Positions 18,599 through 27,609 of a stretch of 64,000 nucleotides of DNA are shown here, one piece after another. Location: assembly GCF_018223745.1 (NCBI RefSeq), contig NZ_CP073653.1, forward strand, positions 4,576,001 through 4,640,000, read 5' to 3'. The first letter of the stretch is position 1. The number at the start of each line of letters is the position of its first letter. Under the pieces are notes generated by a model. It made no database searches and had not been told where the DNA came from. It saw only the letters and a list, made by a program, of their open reading frames with translations. The stretch comes from Clostridium beijerinckii (GTDB lineage Bacteria > Bacillota > Clostridia > Clostridiales > Clostridiaceae). The translations under genes and the position numbers were made by a program.

Positions 18599-18601
18599 AT
18601 T

Positions 18602-18901
18602 TTACGCCTCCTCTACAGTAAGCTTAAACGGAAAGCCTTTTTCTTTAGCCATTGACATTGCAGTTGAAACTTTAGTAGCTGCTATATCATAACTATATAT
18701 TCCTGCTATTCCCTTACCCCTTTCATGCACATCTAACATTATCTTCTCAGCATCTATTAACTTTTTATTAAATACAACTACCAGTATATTAATAACGAAT
18801 TCCATTGTTGTATAATCATCATTATACATAACAACTTTATAATTCTTAGGCTTTTTCACATTAACTTTATTCTTTGGTTTGGTTACAATATTTGTTTCCA
18901 T
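18602..18901 (-). CDS. clpS: ATP-dependent Clp protease adaptor ClpS
   Basis: 99 residues. The core YKVVMYNDDYTTMEFVI is the N-degron-binding face of ClpS, with the conserved Asn-Asp pair; VHERGKGIAGIYSYDIA corresponds to the ClpA-binding and His-containing segment. A short Lys-rich tail precedes the domain. ClpS delivers N-end-rule substrates to ClpA. A GGGAGGG site is about 13 bases from the ATG, rather far. clpA follows immediately. Confidence 0.95.
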   Translation of the reverse strand: METNIVTKPKNKVNVKKPKNYKVVMYNDDYTTMEFVINILVVVFNKKLIDAEKIMLDVHERGKGIAGIYSYDIAATKVSTAMSMAKEKGFPFKLTVEEA

Positions 18902-19025
18902 ATATAATTGTCTATCCCTCCCCGCATATTATCATCATATATATTATTCTAAATAGATATATTTTAACACAATATTTAAGCTTATACCAATAGGATTATA
19001 GTAAATTATAGATTCATCATTTATA

Positions 19026-20453
19026 TTAATTTATATCTAAAATCAGAATTTTGTTATTATTTACTCCAATTATACTTTTTTTATTTATAATATAGTCCCT
19101 TACTATTGCTATAACATCTTTTGATATTATTTCTCCTGGGCAAACCAAAGGTATTCCTGGAGGATATGGTATTATTGATTCTTTAGCTACTAAACCTTCA
19201 CACTTTTCTATTTCACACCATCTGCTTTTTAATTTAAAAGTTTCATAAGGCTCAAATTTTTTAATAGGTATATTTCTAGAATATTTTATCTCTATTTCTC
19301 TAGACATATTTCTCATATCTAAATTTAAAATAGTTTCGTATATAATTTTAAAATCTTCTTCTGTATTAAATGGTGACAGGATTAAAACAACTCCTCTTGA
19401 AAAACTCATCTCAGCCTGTATCTTATTATCTCTTAGATAATCTAGAAATTTATGCCCATTATATCCTTTAGGAAGAATAACTATATATCTACTAGGATCA
19501 ATTTTGTATCCTTCTATTCTATCATTATGCTTATCTAAGTCACTTTCACTTAATATATAAACTTTTCCTAGTTTATTAATTTTTTTCTTCCACTTTTCAG
19601 ATTCATTTATTAATTTATCATAATCATCTTTCCCGTATGTATCTAAATAATATCTTGCATAATCTAAAGATGCCATTATCAGATAAGATGGGGAAGTTGT
19701 AGTAAATGACTTTATGTAAAAATCTATTATGTCATTCTCTTCATTTACTAAGAGATATGCTCCTTGAGTTAGAGCTGGTAAAGTTTTATGTGCACTTAAA
19801 ACCACATAATCTCCTAAACTCGCAAGAGACTTTGGCAATCTTTTATTTATTCCAAAATGAGCTCCATGAGCACAGTCGATTATAACTTTTAATCCTATTC
19901 CCTTCAAATTACATATAATCTCTTCTATATCATATGTAATTCCGAAATAATTTGGATATGTTATTATAATCCCCTTTGGTTTTGAGCAATTCTCTAACGC
20001 TTTATATATATTCTCTTTATTAGGTGGTAAAAATAGTCCTAATTCATCATCAATAATAGGTTCTATATATTTAACTTTTAACTTTCTCATAATCAATCCA
20101 TTATAAATTGACTTATGGCAGTTTCTTTCAACTAAAACTTCATCGCCCTCATCAAATGCTGAAAACATGGCTGCTAAGTTTCCTGATGAGCTTCCATTTA
20201 CTAAAAAATAGGCTTTCTTAGCCTTATACGTTTTAGCTAATAGCTCCTGGGCTTCCTTTATTATCCCTTCTGGATAATGTAAATTATCTAATGGGTCGAC
20301 CTCTGTTATATCTAAAAATCCCATTCTATTAACAAACTCCAGCCCAATTTCATCTCTAGTAAATCCAATCCCCCCCTTGTTTCCTGGCATGGAAAGAAGT
20401 AGATTTTCTTCATCATTGTATTTAAGTAATCCTTCTAATAATGGTAACTTCAA
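19026..20453 (-). CDS. Orn/Lys/Arg decarboxylase family PLP enzyme
   Basis: 475 residues starting at a TTG at 20453 with GGAG eight bases upstream. It has the Orn/Lys/Arg decarboxylase major domain: MPGNKGGIGF near the start, PLP-contacting DCAHGAHFGI, and the cofactor lysine in LSAHKTLPALTQGAYL. The C-terminal IPYPPGIPLVCPGE segment is also diagnostic. It lacks the N-terminal wing of the large biosynthetic or acid-induced decarboxylases, so it is of the short YaaO/SpeA-like class. Products would be agmatine, cadaverine or putrescine; the substrate cannot be told by eye. Confidence 0.87.
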   Translation of the reverse strand: MKLPLLEGLLKYNDEENLLLSMPGNKGGIGFTRDEIGLEFVNRMGFLDITEVDPLDNLHYPEGIIKEAQELLAKTYKAKKAYFLVNGSSSGNLAAMFSAFDEGDEVLVERNCHKSIYNGLIMRKLKVKYIEPIIDDELGLFLPPNKENIYKALENCSKPKGIIITYPNYFGITYDIEEIICNLKGIGLKVIIDCAHGAHFGINKRLPKSLASLGDYVVLSAHKTLPALTQGAYLLVNEENDIIDFYIKSFTTTSPSYLIMASLDYARYYLDTYGKDDYDKLINESEKWKKKINKLGKVYILSESDLDKHNDRIEGYKIDPSRYIVILPKGYNGHKFLDYLRDNKIQAEMSFSRGVVLILSPFNTEEDFKIIYETILNLDMRNMSREIEIKYSRNIPIKKFEPYETFKLKSRWCEIEKCEGLVAKESIIPYPPGIPLVCPGEIISKDVIAIVRDYIINKKSIIGVNNNKILILDIN

Positions 20454-20498
20454 AAATACCGCTCCAATCTAATTTCAAATATAGCTAACCATGGATAA

Positions 20499-20533
20499 AA
20501 GCTTCATATCGACTATCAAACGATATGAAGCTT
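20499..20533. terminator. perfect 13-base-pair hairpin
   Basis: AAGCTTCATATCG and its exact complement separated by nine bases, between the threonine aldolase stop and the decarboxylase start. On the minus strand a short TTTATCC follows. It probably ends the peptidase-aldolase transcript. Confidence 0.55.
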
Positions 20534-20653
20534 AAAACATACTTTCTATTTCATAAATTAAATACTATATACTACACTTGTGCCTTTTTTCTTAATCTTT
20601 TAAAAAATACTTAATTGTTCTTAAAAGATTCTAGTTAATACTTCATGCCTTTT

Positions 20654-21673
20654 TTATAGATGTAGATCTTCGATAAATTCTAATACAATTTCTTCTTTAG
20701 TTGCCCATGATGTCACTAATCTAATTGCAGTATAATTAGAATCAATTACTCTTTCAATATTAAAAGAATATTTCTCACTTAACTTTTCAATTAAATTATT
20801 AGGGAATATAGGGAACTGTTGATTTGTAAAAGATTCAGTCAAAAACTTATATCCTTCATTTACTATTGCGCCTTTTAACATAAGTGCCATTTTATTTGCA
20901 TGTTTTGCAAGTTCAAAATACAGATCATCTTTGAATAATTCTTCAAATTGAATTCCAAGCAACCTTCCTTTTGCTAATAATCCACCTTTTTGCTTAATAA
21001 AATATCTAAAATCTTCTTTTAATTCATCATTGCATATTACAAGTGCTTCTCCAAAAAGCGCTCCATTTTTAGTTCCTCCAATGTAAAATGCATCAACTAA
21101 TTTTGCTATATCAGCTAAAGTCAAATCATTTTCTTCCGCTACAAGTGCAGCTCCAAGTCTAGCACCATCCAAATATAATAGCAGTTTATTCCTCTTACAG
21201 CAATCATGTAAATCAATTAACTCTGCTTTCGTATATAGAGTTCCAAGTTCTGTAGAATTTGATATATATACTAATTTAGGTTGAACCATATGCTCATCGC
21301 TATGAGAATCAACAACATTTTGAATTAAATTTGGAGTAAGTTTTCCATCTTTAGTTCTCATTGTAATTACTTTATGACCAGTTGCTTCAATTGCCCCGGT
21401 TTCATGACAATTTATATGACTTGTATCTGCTCCTATTGCTGCCTGATGCGGTCTTAAAAAAGCTGATATAGCTGTAAGGTTAACCTGTGTGCCACCAACT
21501 AGTAAATGTATATCTACCTCTTCTCTATCAATTTTCTTCTTCAGCAGATTAACTGATCTTTCTGTGTACTGATCAGTACCGTAACCATCGGTTTGTTCCA
21601 AATTTGTTTCAACTAATGCATTTAATATTCTTGAGTGTGCGCCTTCACTATAATCATTTTTAAAACTGTACAT
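20654..21673 (-). CDS. low-specificity L-threonine aldolase family protein
   Basis: 339 residues of PLP fold-type I, beta-eliminating lyase group. YSEGAHSRIL near residue 8, GADTSHINCHETGAIE, LYLDGARLGAAL and the cofactor lysine in YIGGTKNGALFGEAL match threonine aldolases. These cleave L-threonine or allo-threonine to glycine and acetaldehyde. The ATG has an AAGGAGG site. It follows the M16 peptidase gene by 14 bases and so is in the same transcript; no obvious metabolic link between the two is visible. Confidence 0.87.
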   Translation of the reverse strand: MYSFKNDYSEGAHSRILNALVETNLEQTDGYGTDQYTERSVNLLKKKIDREEVDIHLLVGGTQVNLTAISAFLRPHQAAIGADTSHINCHETGAIEATGHKVITMRTKDGKLTPNLIQNVVDSHSDEHMVQPKLVYISNSTELGTLYTKAELIDLHDCCKRNKLLLYLDGARLGAALVAEENDLTLADIAKLVDAFYIGGTKNGALFGEALVICNDELKEDFRYFIKQKGGLLAKGRLLGIQFEELFKDDLYFELAKHANKMALMLKGAIVNEGYKFLTESFTNQQFPIFPNNLIEKLSEKYSFNIERVIDSNYTAIRLVTSWATKEEIVLEFIEDLHL

Positions 21674-21687
21674 AATTCTGCCTCCTT

Positions 21688-22932
21688 TTATGCTCTCTCA
21701 ATTATCTGTGTTGTAAAATTCTTCAGTACTTTCCTACCTACTTGAAAAATCATTTCTTTTGTTAGTAACTCCATTCCTTTAATCTCATTAATATAGATTT
21801 TATAATCTCCAAACATGCAGTCATATGTAGCAAGCTCTTTGGCCAGTATTATACTCTGCTCTTCTCTAAATAATCTTTTTAATTTAAAACTCTTAATTAA
21901 ACGTTCTATCTGATCATTATCAAGTTTCTTTTGCAATAAATCTAACTTTGCTATGCATCCTTCTATTAAAGATATAGCTTTATTTACATTTTCTTCTGAT
22001 GTACTAAATGTGATTTTATATAGTTTTATATAATTCTCATTTGAAATTTTAGTAAGTACATCATATACTAAACCATTTTGAGTTCTTAAAACATCATAGA
22101 GAATTGAATTAACCCCATCTCCAAAATATTGATTGAAAATTCTAAGTGCCTTAATTTCTTTTTCACTCAAATCATCAATTGGAAATATCATTTCAACTTT
22201 ACAGGCCCTTATTCCATCTCTTACATTGCTATAAGTTCCCTTTTGAGGATTTTCATATTCTATTAATTTTTTATTACCAGGTCCACTAATACCTTCTTGA
22301 ATAATATTCTTTTTCTTCCATACTAAAAAATACTTATATATAATTTCCTTAACTATATCAAACTTTACTGATGAAATTATAACAATTGAAGTATTTCCCG
22401 GAAAATAATATTTATCATAAAATTCTTTAATATTATCTAAAGTTATATTCTCAAGATCATCAAATGTTCCTATTATAGGATACTTTATTCTTCTATTATT
22501 GAAGCAGTTAAAAAACAAATTATCCTCGCAATACTGGTCTACATCCTCGTCCCATTCTTTCAATTCTTCTTTTATGACATCCATTTCTTCTTTGAATCCA
22601 TTTTCTCCAAATTCCGGGTTAATTATTATATCACTTAAAATTTCCACACCTTTTTGTAAATCTTCTCCGAGCAGAGTCCCATAATAGATTACATATGGAT
22701 AGTTTGTCATAGCATTATTAAATCCAAAAATGTTACTTAGCTCTTCATTTATTTCTCTCTCAGTTCTATTTTTTGTTCCTTTATAAACCATATGCTCAGT
22801 TGCATGAGCTACTCCAAACTTTTCATTCTCAACTCCAGCTCCTGCATTTAAAGAAATACAAATTGATGATAGTTCTGAATCTGTATGTTTATAAATTAAT
22901 CTCAAATCATTTTCCAAAATGTATTCTTCCAA
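21688..22932 (-). CDS. M16 family zinc metallopeptidase
   Basis: 414 residues starting with a TTG at 22932 behind AAGGAG. The inverted zinc motif HATEH (about residues 44-48) and the downstream Glu-rich EEMDVIKEELKEW provide the M16 (insulinase/processing peptidase) active site. A second, inactive M16-like half makes up the C-terminal part. There is no signal peptide, so it is probably cytoplasmic. It is the first gene after the scfA-scfB pair in the same direction, separated by about 380 bases, so a role in peptide processing is possible but unproven. Confidence 0.85.
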   Translation of the reverse strand: MEEYILENDLRLIYKHTDSELSSICISLNAGAGVENEKFGVAHATEHMVYKGTKNRTEREINEELSNIFGFNNAMTNYPYVIYYGTLLGEDLQKGVEILSDIIINPEFGENGFKEEMDVIKEELKEWDEDVDQYCEDNLFFNCFNNRRIKYPIIGTFDDLENITLDNIKEFYDKYYFPGNTSIVIISSVKFDIVKEIIYKYFLVWKKKNIIQEGISGPGNKKLIEYENPQKGTYSNVRDGIRACKVEMIFPIDDLSEKEIKALRIFNQYFGDGVNSILYDVLRTQNGLVYDVLTKISNENYIKLYKITFSTSEENVNKAISLIEGCIAKLDLLQKKLDNDQIERLIKSFKLKRLFREEQSIILAKELATYDCMFGDYKIYINEIKGMELLTKEMIFQVGRKVLKNFTTQIIERA

Positions 22933-23312
22933 GTATCTATTCTCCTTACATTCTTATACATTGCAATAGTAGATTTACATTAAAAATCTTATTTATAAAA
23001 ATTTCTCAGTTAGAACCGAAACGCTGTGAGCTTCAATTGCAATATATACTATATTTAATTCCAAAATGTGCATTTAAAATGTTATTATATCAATTTTATT
23101 ATATAAAAAGAGACCTCCTCTTGCGAAGTGCTCGATAAAAAAATCATCTATGGAAATTACTAAGTGGAAGCTATTTCATCTATACTTATTTTAATTAATT
23201 TAAGAAACAAGTATAGATTGTTAAAGCTTTTATCAATATGTCCCAAATAAGATTCTCTCAGTAGCAAAGGCAATGGAGTTCCCCTTCTTTTTAGTATATT
23301 ATTATATAAACA
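22933..23312. other. leader region upstream of the M16 peptidase gene
   Basis: 380 bases without an assigned gene. It holds a nine-base inverted repeat TCTATACTT/AAGTATAGA (23179-23217) and a short GC-richer hairpin AAGAG/CTCTT followed on the minus strand by TTTATATAA (23105-23122), perhaps a weak terminator for scfB. A 37-codon TTG-started frame at 23160-23273 with an AAGGGG site is possible but unsupported. Confidence 0.35.
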
Positions 23313-24674
23313 TTAATTTTCTTCAGCTTTTAGCGCAATTGCACATTCAATTCTCTTCTTTTGCATCTTGCATCCAATTTCATAAGGAATGTTCATGTCC
23401 CCATTAAAATTAAAATTGTTAGCTTGGCATCCACCACTACAGTAGAATTTTGCCCAGCACTCCCTACATTTAGGCTTATTATATATATGTGCTTTCTTAA
23501 ATTTTTGAGCTAATTCTCCATTATAAGTATCTTCGTGTATACTTCCTAACTTAAATTCTTCTTTTCCAACAAATTGATGGCATGGATACACTTCTCCTTG
23601 AGGAGTTATAGCTACATATTCAAATCCTGCACCGCATCCAGAAATTCTCTTGTAAACACATGGTCCACCTTGAAGGTCTATATTAAAATGATAGAATTTA
23701 AATTCATCATTTCCTTCTCGTTTTCTTCTTGCCATTTCTTCATATAGCTTGTCATAGTTTTCAAAGATTGTATCTATATCTTCTTCTCTTAATGAAAGTG
23801 GATGTCCATTTTCTAAAACAACTGGTTCTATAGATAACTCCCTAAACCCTTCATTAACCATTGCCATTACATCTTCATAAAAATCTGTATTTTCTCTTGT
23901 GAACGTTCCTCTTACATAATAAGTTTTTCCTTTAGTTCTTCTCTTAATCATTTCTTTTATATTTGGAACTATATCATCAAAAGAACCGCTTTTATCTGGC
24001 TTAATTCTAACATTATCATTAACTTCTTTTCTGCCATCTAAAGAAAGAATTATATTTCCCATTTCTTTATCCATATAATCCATCATATCTGGAGTTAATA
24101 GAGTAGCATTAGTGGTCATTGTAAATCTTACTCTCTTTCCCCATTTTTCTTCGTTATCCCTAGCATACTTAATTATTTCTTTTATTGTGTCCATAATTAA
24201 AGTTGGCTCTCCACCAAATAAATCTATTTCTATATTTTTTCTTGGTCCACTTCTCTTAATCACATAATCAATTGCTTTTTTTGCTGTGTCTGCACTCATG
24301 ACTCCGCCATGTCCATGATATTCACCCTCGTCAGCAAAACAGTACTTACATCTAAGGTTACATCCATGAATTACATTTAAACAAATAGCCTTTATGTAAT
24401 CTCTATCATCCATAGAGCTATGAGCTATTTCTTCATATTGATCTTCTGAATATAAAATTCCTTCTTCAGCTAACTCTTGAATTTCATCATAAGCCTCTGA
24501 AATCTCTTCTTCATTATATTTTCCCTTAAGTTCCTGTAATATTTCTTTCTTATTTCTTAATTGGCTATCATCTAATATATCATAAACTAGTTCATCTACA
24601 ACATGAACAGCTCCTGTATTCACATCTAAAACAAAATAATTTTCGCCTTGTTTAAATTTATGTATTAAAGACAA
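23313..24674 (-). CDS. scfB: radical SAM maturase of the SCIFF peptide
   Basis: 453 residues from a TTG at 24674 behind AGGAGG. The N-terminal region (residues 1-80) looks like a peptide-recognition (RRE-like) domain. The radical SAM cluster motif is CNLRCKYC. The C-terminal SPASM/twitch region has CGAGFEYVAITPQGEVYPC and a late Cys cluster (CRECWAKFYCSGGCQANN) for auxiliary iron-sulfur clusters. Enzymes of this family form Cys-to-Thr thioether bonds in the SCIFF peptide. The cognate peptide gene lies 61 bases upstream, and a palindrome sits between the two. Confidence 0.95.
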   Translation of the reverse strand: MSLIHKFKQGENYFVLDVNTGAVHVVDELVYDILDDSQLRNKKEILQELKGKYNEEEISEAYDEIQELAEEGILYSEDQYEEIAHSSMDDRDYIKAICLNVIHGCNLRCKYCFADEGEYHGHGGVMSADTAKKAIDYVIKRSGPRKNIEIDLFGGEPTLIMDTIKEIIKYARDNEEKWGKRVRFTMTTNATLLTPDMMDYMDKEMGNIILSLDGRKEVNDNVRIKPDKSGSFDDIVPNIKEMIKRRTKGKTYYVRGTFTRENTDFYEDVMAMVNEGFRELSIEPVVLENGHPLSLREEDIDTIFENYDKLYEEMARRKREGNDEFKFYHFNIDLQGGPCVYKRISGCGAGFEYVAITPQGEVYPCHQFVGKEEFKLGSIHEDTYNGELAQKFKKAHIYNKPKCRECWAKFYCSGGCQANNFNFNGDMNIPYEIGCKMQKKRIECAIALKAEEN

Positions 24675-24701
24675 TTCTTTTTCCTCCTAAACATATAAAG
24701 T

Positions 24702-24727
24702 AAGCAGTAACTATATAGTTACTGCTT
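24702..24727. terminator. perfect palindrome between scfA and scfB
   Basis: A 26-base perfect palindrome, AAGCAGTAACTAT and its complement with no spacer, between the scfA stop and the scfB ribosome-binding site. It would form a long RNA hairpin on the shared transcript. It probably attenuates readthrough or protects the scfA message, giving much peptide and little enzyme. Confidence 0.6.
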
Positions 24728-24735
24728 GAAGATTA

Positions 24736-24873
24736 TTAGTTTTCACATTCTAAGTTTGCAACTGTGCAAGATGTCTTACAAGCTGATTGACATGAGTTTG
24801 CACATTCTTTGCATCCTGGCTTACATAAACTATTTTTAATGTTTGTTTTGTTTATAGTTTTTATATGTTTCAT
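24736..24873 (-). CDS. scfA: SCIFF ranthipeptide precursor
   Basis: Exactly 45 residues, beginning MKHIKTINKTNIKN and ending NLECEN. The core has the family spacing CKECANSCQSACKTSC. I count seven cysteines: the usual six plus one at position 17. SCIFF (six cysteines in forty-five residues) is a nearly universal clostridial peptide modified by ScfB. The ATG at 24873 follows GGAGG. Its final product and role, possibly in signalling, are not settled in the literature known to me. Confidence 0.95.
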   Translation of the reverse strand: MKHIKTINKTNIKNSLCKPGCKECANSCQSACKTSCTVANLECEN

Positions 24874-24907
24874 TACAAAATCCTCCATTTTAAATATATC
24901 CTTAGCT

Positions 24908-24933
24908 ATTATATCATAATATACTAAAGTATA
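24908..24933 (-). promoter_or_regulatory. probable scfA promoter with adjacent inverted repeat
   Basis: Extended -10 box TGATATAAT (TATAAT at 24908-24913), preceded by TATACTTTAGTATA (24920-24933), an inverted repeat. The identical 14-mer recurs at 25509-25522 upstream of the EIIB gene. Confidence 0.45.
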
Positions 24934-25082
24934 AAAGATTTGCTGGCCCTCTTTTTATTTATATTTCTGTTTATATGAAATTATAAATAGAAATACTAAA
25001 TAAACTGTCAAAGGTTCTTAGCTAGAGGTTGTTCCATATTTTTTTATTTAAATCACTATATCTTCAAACTGCTACCACAATA

Positions 25083-25346
25083 TTACTTTCTTGTCTTATA
25101 TATATTAATAAACTCACTAATTAATATTCTTGCAGCAGTACCATCAATAATAATTTGAAATTGTTCCCTTGTCTCTACAATGCCACGTACACTTTCTATC
25201 TTTTTTAAAATTCCAACATCCACTTTTTTAGTGTCCTTTAATCTCAATCTTAATCTAGTCATGCAATTTTCTACACACAAAATATTTTCTTCTGATCCAA
25301 CCAAATTAAAAAGTTCCCTTGCTATCTTACCAAAATCTGTGATCAT
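25083..25346 (-). CDS. solitary PTS glucose-type EIIB domain protein
   Basis: 87 residues from the ATG at 25346, preceded by GGATGGGGG; a start 57 bases upstream would bury that site. The whole protein is one PTS EIIB (glucose/sucrose family) domain: LVGSEENILCVENCMTRLRL with the phosphorylated Cys, followed by VDVGILKKIESVRGIV and QFQIIIDG. There is no EIIC or EIIA domain and no PTS gene next to it. It follows the LuxR-type regulator gene split by an insertion sequence. A regulatory role, or service to a distant EIIC, are both possible. Confidence 0.8.
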   Translation of the reverse strand: MITDFGKIARELFNLVGSEENILCVENCMTRLRLRLKDTKKVDVGILKKIESVRGIVETREQFQIIIDGTAARILISEFINIYKTRK

Positions 25347-26055
25347 CTCTCTTTTCCCCCATCCTTCAATTAGCAATCTATAATAAAAATAGCCAACACT
25401 CAATAAATAAAATATTAAAAATTGCTGGCTTTTATAACTCTATTCAGTTTTAAAGTATTATTAATATCTCATGAGATGATTATACATACATATAAATGAT
25501 TTGTGTATTATACTAAAGTATAATTTTGATTTAATTTGTATCATTTTATATTATACCTTTTTCTTTCAATTGATTAATTGCTATTGTTTTGTTTCTCACA
25601 TTTAACTTGCAATAAACAGATGCAATATGTTTTTTCACAGTAACTAAAGCAATATTTAGTTTATCTGAAATCTCAGATTGCTTATATCCATGATATACCA
25701 ATTTCATTATCTCAATCTCCCTTGGAGTCAACTCTATTTTTTCTAAATTACAATATCTTTTTAGATATATCTGATTATATTCTTTGCACTTTGGGATTAA
25801 ACATTTTACATACGCACTTTCATTTTTAATAGATTCGAGTAATGGTAATATATGTGGGGCTAATTCAACAAAACACATTACAATGTGGTCTTTTTCTGCT
25901 AGTTCAATGGCTTTTAGCAGGGACTTTTTTGCAATTTCTCTTCCATATAGCTTGGACTTTGCGATTGAATCAAATATGTATGCATATATTATTCCAAATA
26001 TACTTTTTTTACCCGTATAAACTTCCAACATAATTTCTACTTGGATTTCTAACTC

Positions 26056-26061
26056 TATGTA
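26056..26061. repeat. target site duplication TATGTA, left copy
   Basis: TATGTA directly outside the left IS end; the same six bases lie outside the right end. Confidence 0.8.
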
Positions 26062-27603
26062 GGGGGTGCTTTAAAACCCCCTATATTTATATGTAGTATT
26101 CCAAAATATAGTAATTTGTAAAATGGCGTAGAATGACCCTCAATTTTTTATCAAGGTTCATTACAAAAAATGCCATATTAATAACGCACTCAGCAGTTTC
26201 TTTTAAATCTGCAAATATTCTGGCTAAACCATATCTAGTTTTACCAGTACCAAACTTTCCCTCAACTTCATTTCTTTCGCATGTATCAACATACTCTTGA
26301 TTTTTTTCAGCTTTAGTTTTATTCTTTTTAGGTCTGCCTAAAGCAGGGCCGGTAATGCTAATTCCATTTTCTTTGCAATAGTTTAAGTTTTTTCTATTTC
26401 TATAAATTTTATCAGCCAATATTCTTTCAGGATAAAAGCCATTTCTTGCTTTATAACTCTCTGTTATAGGTATTAAGCTTTCGCATTCGTTGTAAGCATC
26501 CCAACTCAACTTTTCCATTCTAACATAACCATTAGCAACACTTATTTCAACTTTTGCCCCGAATTCCGTAGGAGCTTTAGTTTTTCCTCTAACAATTGGT
26601 CTAACATGTGGTTGACTGATACTAACAATCCTATTTTCTACTGTATGTTTTCTATTATCAAACATATATTTTTGTTGATGATATAACTGTAAAATCACTT
26701 CATATTCTTCTGATTGTCGACTATTAAGCTTTTTTCCATTCGCAATAAAATTTACTACATATCCAATATCTCTAGCAATATAATTTAATTGTTTCCTTAT
26801 AGCTTTGCGCATCTTTTTAGAATTTTTCTTTCTGGCCTTTGAAACATTTAGAAAATCCTTACGCGCAATTTTCCTATAAGTTCTAGGCTTTTTAGATTCA
26901 GAAGGATTATGCAATTGATCAATATATCCTTCAAGTTTTTCTCTTGCAGAATTTAAAAGATTTAAATCTTGTGGATAAGTTATATCGGCTGGAGTACATG
27001 TTGCATCAATAATGATAGTGCCTTGATTAGATTGATCTGAATCATTTCCATCATCATTATCGTCATGCTTATCTTTATCATCATTATTTTTAGTAGTATC
27101 TTTAAGAATAGTATTATTCATTTCAATAATCATATCATCATCAATTCTTTTTCGAAATTCAACCATTGAAGACGCTCCAAATGGTGCGGAATTTTGGAAT
27201 TCTTTCAAACCAATAAAATATTGAAGGTAAGGATTTTCGGCGATAGCAGATACCGTTTCACGATCGGAACAATTAAGTTTTTGCTTTATTATTAAGCTTC
27301 CTAATACAATTCGAAATGGTTTTGATGGACGACCATTATTAATGAATTGTTTAGCATATGTTTCTTCAAATTCATGCCATGGTATTATTGACGCTAATTT
27401 AACCCACCTATTATTTTTATCTAATTCTCCGTATGGAAATATAAAATCTTCTATTTTTAATTGGTTATCAATTGAATACATATAAATTCACTCCTAAGTG
27501 CAAGGGTTTTTACCCTATATTTAAAATATCTATGCACTTAGTATTCCATAAAATATCATACATAATACTATTCCAAACACTTAAGCCAATTTGGAGCAGC
27601 CCC
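26062..27603 (-). mobile_element. insertion sequence, IS5/IS1182-like, 1542 bp
   Basis: Complete element with one transposase gene. The termini are imperfect inverted repeats: GGGGGTGCTTTAAA on the left and GGGGCTGCTCCAAA (complement) on the right. A 6 bp duplication (TATGTA) flanks it. Near the left end GGGGG/CCCCC forms a hairpin, and near the right end AAGGGT/ACCCT does likewise. It splits a LuxR-type regulator gene in frame. The family name is by transposase resemblance; formal assignment needs an IS database. Confidence 0.92.
26087..27481 (-). CDS. DDE transposase of the IS5/IS1182 type
   Basis: 464 residues from the ATG at 27481 (GGAGTG upstream). The N-terminal DUF772-like domain (GRPSKPFRIVLGSLIIKQKL, YLQYFIGL) is followed by the catalytic core: first Asp in IIIDATCTPADITYP, second Asp in RILADKIYRNRKN, and Glu in ERNEVEGKFGTGKTRYG. 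The catalytic residues are intact, so the enzyme may be active. A very acidic, low-complexity stretch of Asp, Asn, Lys and His (about residues 130-150) sits just before the first catalytic Asp. Confidence 0.92.
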   Translation of the reverse strand: MYSIDNQLKIEDFIFPYGELDKNNRWVKLASIIPWHEFEETYAKQFINNGRPSKPFRIVLGSLIIKQKLNCSDRETVSAIAENPYLQYFIGLKEFQNSAPFGASSMVEFRKRIDDDMIIEMNNTILKDTTKNNDDKDKHDDNDDGNDSDQSNQGTIIIDATCTPADITYPQDLNLLNSAREKLEGYIDQLHNPSESKKPRTYRKIARKDFLNVSKARKKNSKKMRKAIRKQLNYIARDIGYVVNFIANGKKLNSRQSEEYEVILQLYHQQKYMFDNRKHTVENRIVSISQPHVRPIVRGKTKAPTEFGAKVEISVANGYVRMEKLSWDAYNECESLIPITESYKARNGFYPERILADKIYRNRKNLNYCKENGISITGPALGRPKKNKTKAEKNQEYVDTCERNEVEGKFGTGKTRYGLARIFADLKETAECVINMAFFVMNLDKKLRVILRHFTNYYILEYYI

Positions 27604-27609
27604 TATGTA
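27604..27609. repeat. target site duplication TATGTA, right copy
   Basis: Matches 26056-26061 exactly and directly abuts the right IS end. Confidence 0.8.

Noticed and set aside
23160-23273. 37-codon minus-strand frame starting with TTG behind AAGGGG
   Set aside because: It contains a strong inverted repeat, has no recognisable motif, and its start is weak; kept only as part of the leader description.
26031-26055. Possible separate small LuxR regulator starting at 26031
   Set aside because: The frame continues in phase upstream to the IS end and joins the N-terminal half exactly; it is the 3' part of the interrupted gene, with no good ribosome-binding site.
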